In this document: piece by piece, positions 59,742 through 64,000 of the stretch
Position numbering within the stretch: the stretch's first letter is position 1
How the letters are laid out: each line of letters begins with the position of its first letter
Assembly (NCBI GenBank): GCA_015680685.1
Contig: MNCI01003943.1
Span: 12,509 to 76,508, forward strand
Length of the DNA: 64,000 nt
Direction of reading: 5' to 3'
Source of the DNA: Gnetum montanum
Lineage: Eukaryota > Streptophyta > Gnetopsida > Gnetales > Gnetaceae
Position numbers and translations under genes: made by a program
The notes under the pieces: generated by a model
Databases searched by the model: none
What the model was told of the DNA's origin: nothing
Seen by the model: the letters and a program-made list of their open reading frames with translations, nothing else

Positions 59742-62700
59742 ATGGAAAATTCAGAGACGAAGAAGAAGGTATCAATCATACCCTTAGTGTTTCTAATCTA
59801 CCATGAAGTCTCAGGGGGTCCATTTGGAGTGGAGGACTCTGTGAAGGCAGCTGGGCCTTTGTTAGCCCTGGTGGGATTTCTTGTATTTCCATTGATATGG
59901 AGTATTCCAGAGGCACTGTTGACTGCAGAGATGGGAACCATGTTTCCAGAAAATGGGGGATATGTGGTCTGGGTGAGCTCTGCTTTTGGGCCATTTTGGG
60001 GTTTCCAGCAAGGCTGGATGAAATGGCTGAGTGGAGTTATTGACAATGCTTTGTACCCAGTACTGTTTCTGGATTATCTCAAGTCTGCTGTGCCTGTGGT
60101 GGGTGAAGGTCCTCCTAGGTATTTGGCAGTGCTGCTGCTCACATTGGCATTGACTTACATGAATTACAGAGGCCTCTCCATTGTTGGGTGGCTTTCAGTG
60201 GCTCTGGGAGTGTTTTCGTTGCTTCCTTTCTGTGCCATGGGGCTGCTGTCCATCCCCAAAATTCAGCCCACGAGATGGCTTGTCATGGACCTGGCTTCTG
60301 TTGATTGGAGCCTCTACTTGAATACTTTGTTTTGGAACCTCAATTACTGGGACTCAATCAGCACACTAACAGGTACAAGCTTTGGATTTTTTTGGCTTTT
60401 TATTTCTTCTTGGTCGAATAGATCGGTTATACTTGTGAGTTGTTGCTACTAACGGATTTTGCACAATTTAATTTGTCCTTTATTGCTATTGATATATTTG
60501 GTATAAACTAATTTGTCTGACATACAAAAGTTTCAATGAATCTTGCAGTCTCGGAGATAGAAATACAACTGTGTTTTCTTTCTTGGCTTTTCTTTCTTTC
60601 TTAGTTAGCCTGAAAGGTTTACATGTAAAATTTCGTTTGTTGCTTTGGAAGCACTAGAATCAATGGTTTTTATTTTTCTTTTTTCTTTTGTTCCCCTTTT
60701 AGTCTAATAAAATATTTTCTGTATTCTTATATCAGAACAAACTAGCATAATGTGCTAAGCTCAGTGAGGTTTAACTATTGCGTTTATCATGTTTTTCCTT
60801 TCTTTTTTCCTTTTTTTTTAAAAAATTGTTTAGGCTTCTTCAATCAGTTTATTTTGACAAAAAGTCAAAAATCTTACATTTTGCCAAGATTTTAAAGCAA
60901 ATTGTTGATTAGAGTAAGGTTAATTTATGTATGTCTGCAGAGTAACATTTGTCTGTGCTTGTTTTGCTTTTAGAATATTCTTCCATAATATGCAGTTTAT
61001 ATAATGAAAACTGATCATAGTGAAATGGTGCAATTTATATAATGTTGTGGTAATGTTGATGAGTAAAGCTGCAAGTACTTTCACTGGCAAATTGTTCACA
61101 TGAATCTAGGTCAATGTTAAAATAAGCAGTTTGATCATTGAGTTTAATGAGTTTCAAGTTTTGGAATATTTAACAAATTTTAAAATATTGATGAAATTTT
61201 CTTTAAGTTGCTGATTTTGCAGTACTTGCAGGTAAAACATTTAAAATGGGGGAAAAAAAAAGATGCCCGCATAACAAGTTAAAGTAAGAGCAGAAAAACA
61301 ACTATTGAAAAATGAAACTGAAATAATTTGCCTTCAGAAAAAGAGCCCATAGATCTATTTAGCCTGTGTGTTTCTGTCAAACTGGAAAATTTGTTAGCCT
61401 AGTGGTAAAGACTCTTGATTTGAAAGCTTAAGTCATCGGTTTGATTTTGGTAGGTAATATTAAGTTATAAAATTCTAATTGGACTATATATCTCGGGCTG
61501 TACTTATGTTATAATTATTTTGGGTTCCAATGCCATTTATTCAATTTAATAGCAGTAAGTTGGAAGATTGCACTCAGATTTGATATGCATCCTGAATGCT
61601 ATTATTTGGATAAAATGTACATATTTTTTCTTTAACTTAGAATTTCCACCCATTGACGTGTTCCAGTTCTTAGATGATGTGACCTCATTTGTGACTACTA
61701 CTATATATCTCTGAATATTTAAAATGATGTTTCAGGGTCAACTAGCTGGCATTTGCCTTTGAACTTTTCCTTCTTGATTTAATTTTTTAGCAAAGTTTGC
61801 AATTGGCTATTAAAATTTTGCCAGAATCAGAGTGTTCCATAATCCTATCATCTGTTGGCTATCTTGGAAATTGTTAGTATAAAGCTCTCTGTGTTAAAAA
61901 AAAGGGGACATCACTAGAAGGTTCAATGCTTATCTCAGGAGGGTCAATGGAGGGAGGAGGGAGGGTCTCTTTGTAAAACAATGTTCAAATTAATATTTAT
62001 TAATGTTGTTAAACATTTAAGCTTTGTGAATTTAATAGAGTTAGAGAAAAGGGTATTTTTTTTAATCATTTGTTTGTTTCAATTACATTTACCTGCATCA
62101 GGAGAGGTTGAGAATCCAGGGAAAACACTTCCCCGGGCCATGTGGGCTGCACTGCTAGTAGTAGTATTGGGATTTTTTATTCCTTTGTTGTCTGGAACGG
62201 GAGCAGTGAAGTTGGTGCGAAGTGAGTGGAAAGATGGCTATTTTGCAGAGGTTGCTGGTATTCTTGGTGGAGTTTGGCTTAAATGGTGGGTTACCGCTGC
62301 ATCTGCACTTTCTAACATGGGAATGTTTGAGGCAGAGATGAGCAGTGATTCTTTTCAGCTTCTTGGAATGGCGGAAAGAGGAATGTTGCCTGAGGTCTTT
62401 GGCATCAGATCCCACCATGGTACCCCTATTTTGGGAATCTTGTTTTCTGCTTCTGGAGTGATCTTGCTTTCATTTCTAAGTTTTCAGGAGATCATAGCAG
62501 CAGAAAATTACCTTTACTGTTTTGGCATGATACTGGAGTTTGCAGCATTCATCTGGTTAAGGATCAAGAGGCCTTCCATTCCCCGTCCTTACAAGATTCC
62601 TTTAGGGACTGTAGGCATAATCTTGATGTGTATACCTCCTACTTTACTCTTGTGTGTTGTCTTGTTTGTTGCTTCTTTGAAAGTGATGGTTATCAGCTTA

Positions 62701-62856
62701 AGTGCTGTTATCTTTGGGTTTCTACTTTATCCTACCCTACAATATACGAAGAAGAAGAAATGGATGAGATTCTCTAACCGTCCCAACTCAGATATTTTAG
62801 GAGAAAAGGATATCTCTGAGCATGCAGTTGGACTGCTATCAGAAGAAAGGCCATAA
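59742..62856 (+). CDS. Polyamine:proton symporter, LAT/PUT family (APC superfamily), two exons
   Basis: Join 59742-60372 and 62102-62856 gives 461 residues, normal for plant PUT transporters apart from a short N-terminal tail. The split is phase 1: exon 1 ends AACAG before GTACAAGC, exon 2 follows CTGCATCAG. ATG 59742 is the first methionine of the frame. Key features are the substrate-site loop GGPFGVED (25-32) in the first membrane segment, [16 protein letters not shown] in segment 2, NYWDSISTL just before the junction, [13 protein letters not shown] (211-223), [20 protein letters not shown] (288-307), [20 protein letters not shown], and [17 protein letters not shown] near the C-terminus. 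About 12 hydrophobic segments fit an APC fold. Homologues (Arabidopsis PUT/LAT proteins) import polyamines and paraquat into cells. The frame is clean, in contrast to everything to its left. The exact paralogue cannot be assigned. Confidence 0.93.
60373..62101 (+). other. Intron of the permease gene (1729 bp)
   Basis: GT-AG intron, T-rich, with no long repeat. A short tRNA-like box pair lies at about 61390-61450. Confidence 0.85.
61388..61452 (+). repeat. Possible tRNA-derived SINE head in the permease intron
   Basis: TTAGCCTAGTGGTAAAGACT resembles a pol III A box and ATCGGTTTGATTTTGG resembles a decayed B box, about 33 bases apart, as in plant tRNA-derived SINEs. The 3' tail and target duplication are not identified. 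Confidence 0.35.
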
Positions 62857-64000
62857 GAATTTAAAAGAAAAAAAGATTATCAGCCAGAGCCTCAATGTTC
62901 ATCCTGCCCGCATGATCTAGAGAGGATCAAGAAATGAAAGCTTCGTCAATTTACCATATATTTTAGTTTTTTTATCTTTGGTATTTAAAATGCACGAATT
63001 ATGTCCCTCTAAAACAAGAAGCTCCTGTTTTCTGCATCAATTTTTACGCACAGCAATCATTTTCCAAATGAAGGCACCTGTAATAATTGGTCACAAGTGT
63101 TCATAAGAGTTTTCGTGATGTTCTTAAGATGAAAATGCATTTTTTAAAAAAAATAAAAAATAAAAAACAGAAACCAAATAGAAATTACATTTTCCAAATG
63201 TTAATTTTTACTTTGAATGCTAGTTCAAACTCATTGATTCTTTTTGGTAAAGATTTTTTTTTTAATTTTTTCTGTTGGATATTTTAACTAGATTTTTTAG
63301 TTTTTCAGCTGCTAAAAAGAGATAATATTATCAATGAAATAAGATTTAAAGTAGAATCACGTAGAATAGGATTATTCTTAGAATGTTGACGATGACCCAA
63401 ATAATTAGAAAAGATTGTTTGATATTAATTTAGATTTCCAAGTGTTGAGATGATTGCCTTTACCTTGCAAATTTGGCCGAGCATTGTGTTAAAAACGTTG
63501 GAAGAGTTCTTTCTTTTCAGAAGTGACTTCACGGAAATTTTATGTCCGAAGGTGTGATCATTCTTACATAAGTTGTTTTTATATGTTTCTACTTTACCTT
63601 ACCTTTCAAATGTTGAAGTTCAGACCTTTGGCACATTCAACCAGAGAAAGAGATAAATGTCTTCGATAATGTAATTGATATTTTTCACTAAGAAAATGAA
63701 GCGTGGATTTTTAAAGCGCTAAAATCAGATTTACTAAATCTCAAAAGGTCTAACTTTTCTTAAAAGTTTATTTCATTAAATTTTCAAAATTTAAATTATT
63801 ATTAATAGTTACAGAATTAAAATTACATATACAATTTGTTCAACAAGTAATTCATGCAGAAACATTAATGTTTGATAAAAGTTAAATTAATTTGAAATCG
63901 AAACATTAATGCTTGATAAAAGCTAAATTAATTTGAAATCGATTGTATCCAAACTAGTAATATCACAAACAACATTTTTATGTTTCATGATAAATGAGAC
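62857..64000 (+). other. 3' flank of the permease gene
   Basis: AT-rich, with AATGAAA-type words around 62930 and 63335 that could serve for polyadenylation. No further gene is recognised before the window ends. Confidence 0.4.
63859..63940. repeat. 41-bp tandem duplication
   Basis: The unit GAAACATTAATG...TTTGAAATC occurs twice in a row, at 63859-63899 and 63900-63940, with two C/T differences. Confidence 0.9.

Noticed and set aside
61388-61452. Functional tRNA gene
   Set aside because: No cloverleaf can be folded from the sequence, and the B box is degenerate.

Overview
This window is nuclear DNA from a seed plant with a large, repeat-rich genome. The evidence is plant-type Ty3/gypsy elements, a Helitron, GT-AG introns and one plant amino-acid/polyamine permease gene. 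The species cannot be named from the sequence. Roughly the first 58 kb is a pile of nested, decayed transposable elements. The last 6 kb carries the only intact host gene I can support, a LAT/PUT-type polyamine:proton symporter (exons 59742-60372 and 62102-62856, 461 aa).

Layout. (1) 1-4493: 3' part of a plus-strand Ty3/gypsy element, here called A. It has a 928-codon open frame broken only by stop codons, a purine-rich primer tract and a 584-bp LTR. (2) 4494-9254: no gene recognised. (3) 9255-10457 and 46875-48203: two halves of one Helitron Rep gene, split by element C. (4) 10458-46874: element C, a minus-strand Tat/Ogre-like Ty3/gypsy element with 1.47-1.49-kb LTRs and target duplication AGGAT. 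(5) 14749-32954: element B, a related minus-strand element with 1.86-kb LTRs and target duplication ATTAG, inserted in the RNase H region of C. (6) about 21311-24431: an unclassified insertion inside B. (7) 48257-58120: element D, a minus-strand Ty3/gypsy element with 0.85-kb LTRs, target duplication CTTAA and a tRNA-Asp-type primer site. Its LTR ends, primer tract and post-integrase region show that it is related to A. (8) 58217-58590: a long-hairpin MITE-like element. (9) 59742-62856: the permease gene.

The most interesting system is in A, B and C. Each carries, in addition to or apart from gag-pol, a gene for a protein that resembles the putative plant transposon protein family followed by an acidic or coiled-coil tail. 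In A this gene is in sense orientation downstream of pol. In B and C it is a multi-exon gene on the strand opposite gag-pol, lying between protease and reverse transcriptase (in C) or between protease and the integrase remnant (in B, which has lost RT and RNase H). In all three the LTR U3 region and the region upstream of the extra gene share short palindromic motifs, but the motif differs by element: CGCGATATCGCG-like in A, GCTACGTAGC/GCATAGC-like in B, GACTATGCTC/GAGCATAGTC-like in C. This looks like a matched pair of element-encoded protein and self-specific DNA site. A role in self-recognition or anti-silencing is my inference only.

Decay is dominated by C-to-T and G-to-A changes, as expected for methylated repeats. 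Five single n bases occur. At least two places (53222 and 57677-57734) look like collapsed or patched joins and should be treated as possible assembly problems.
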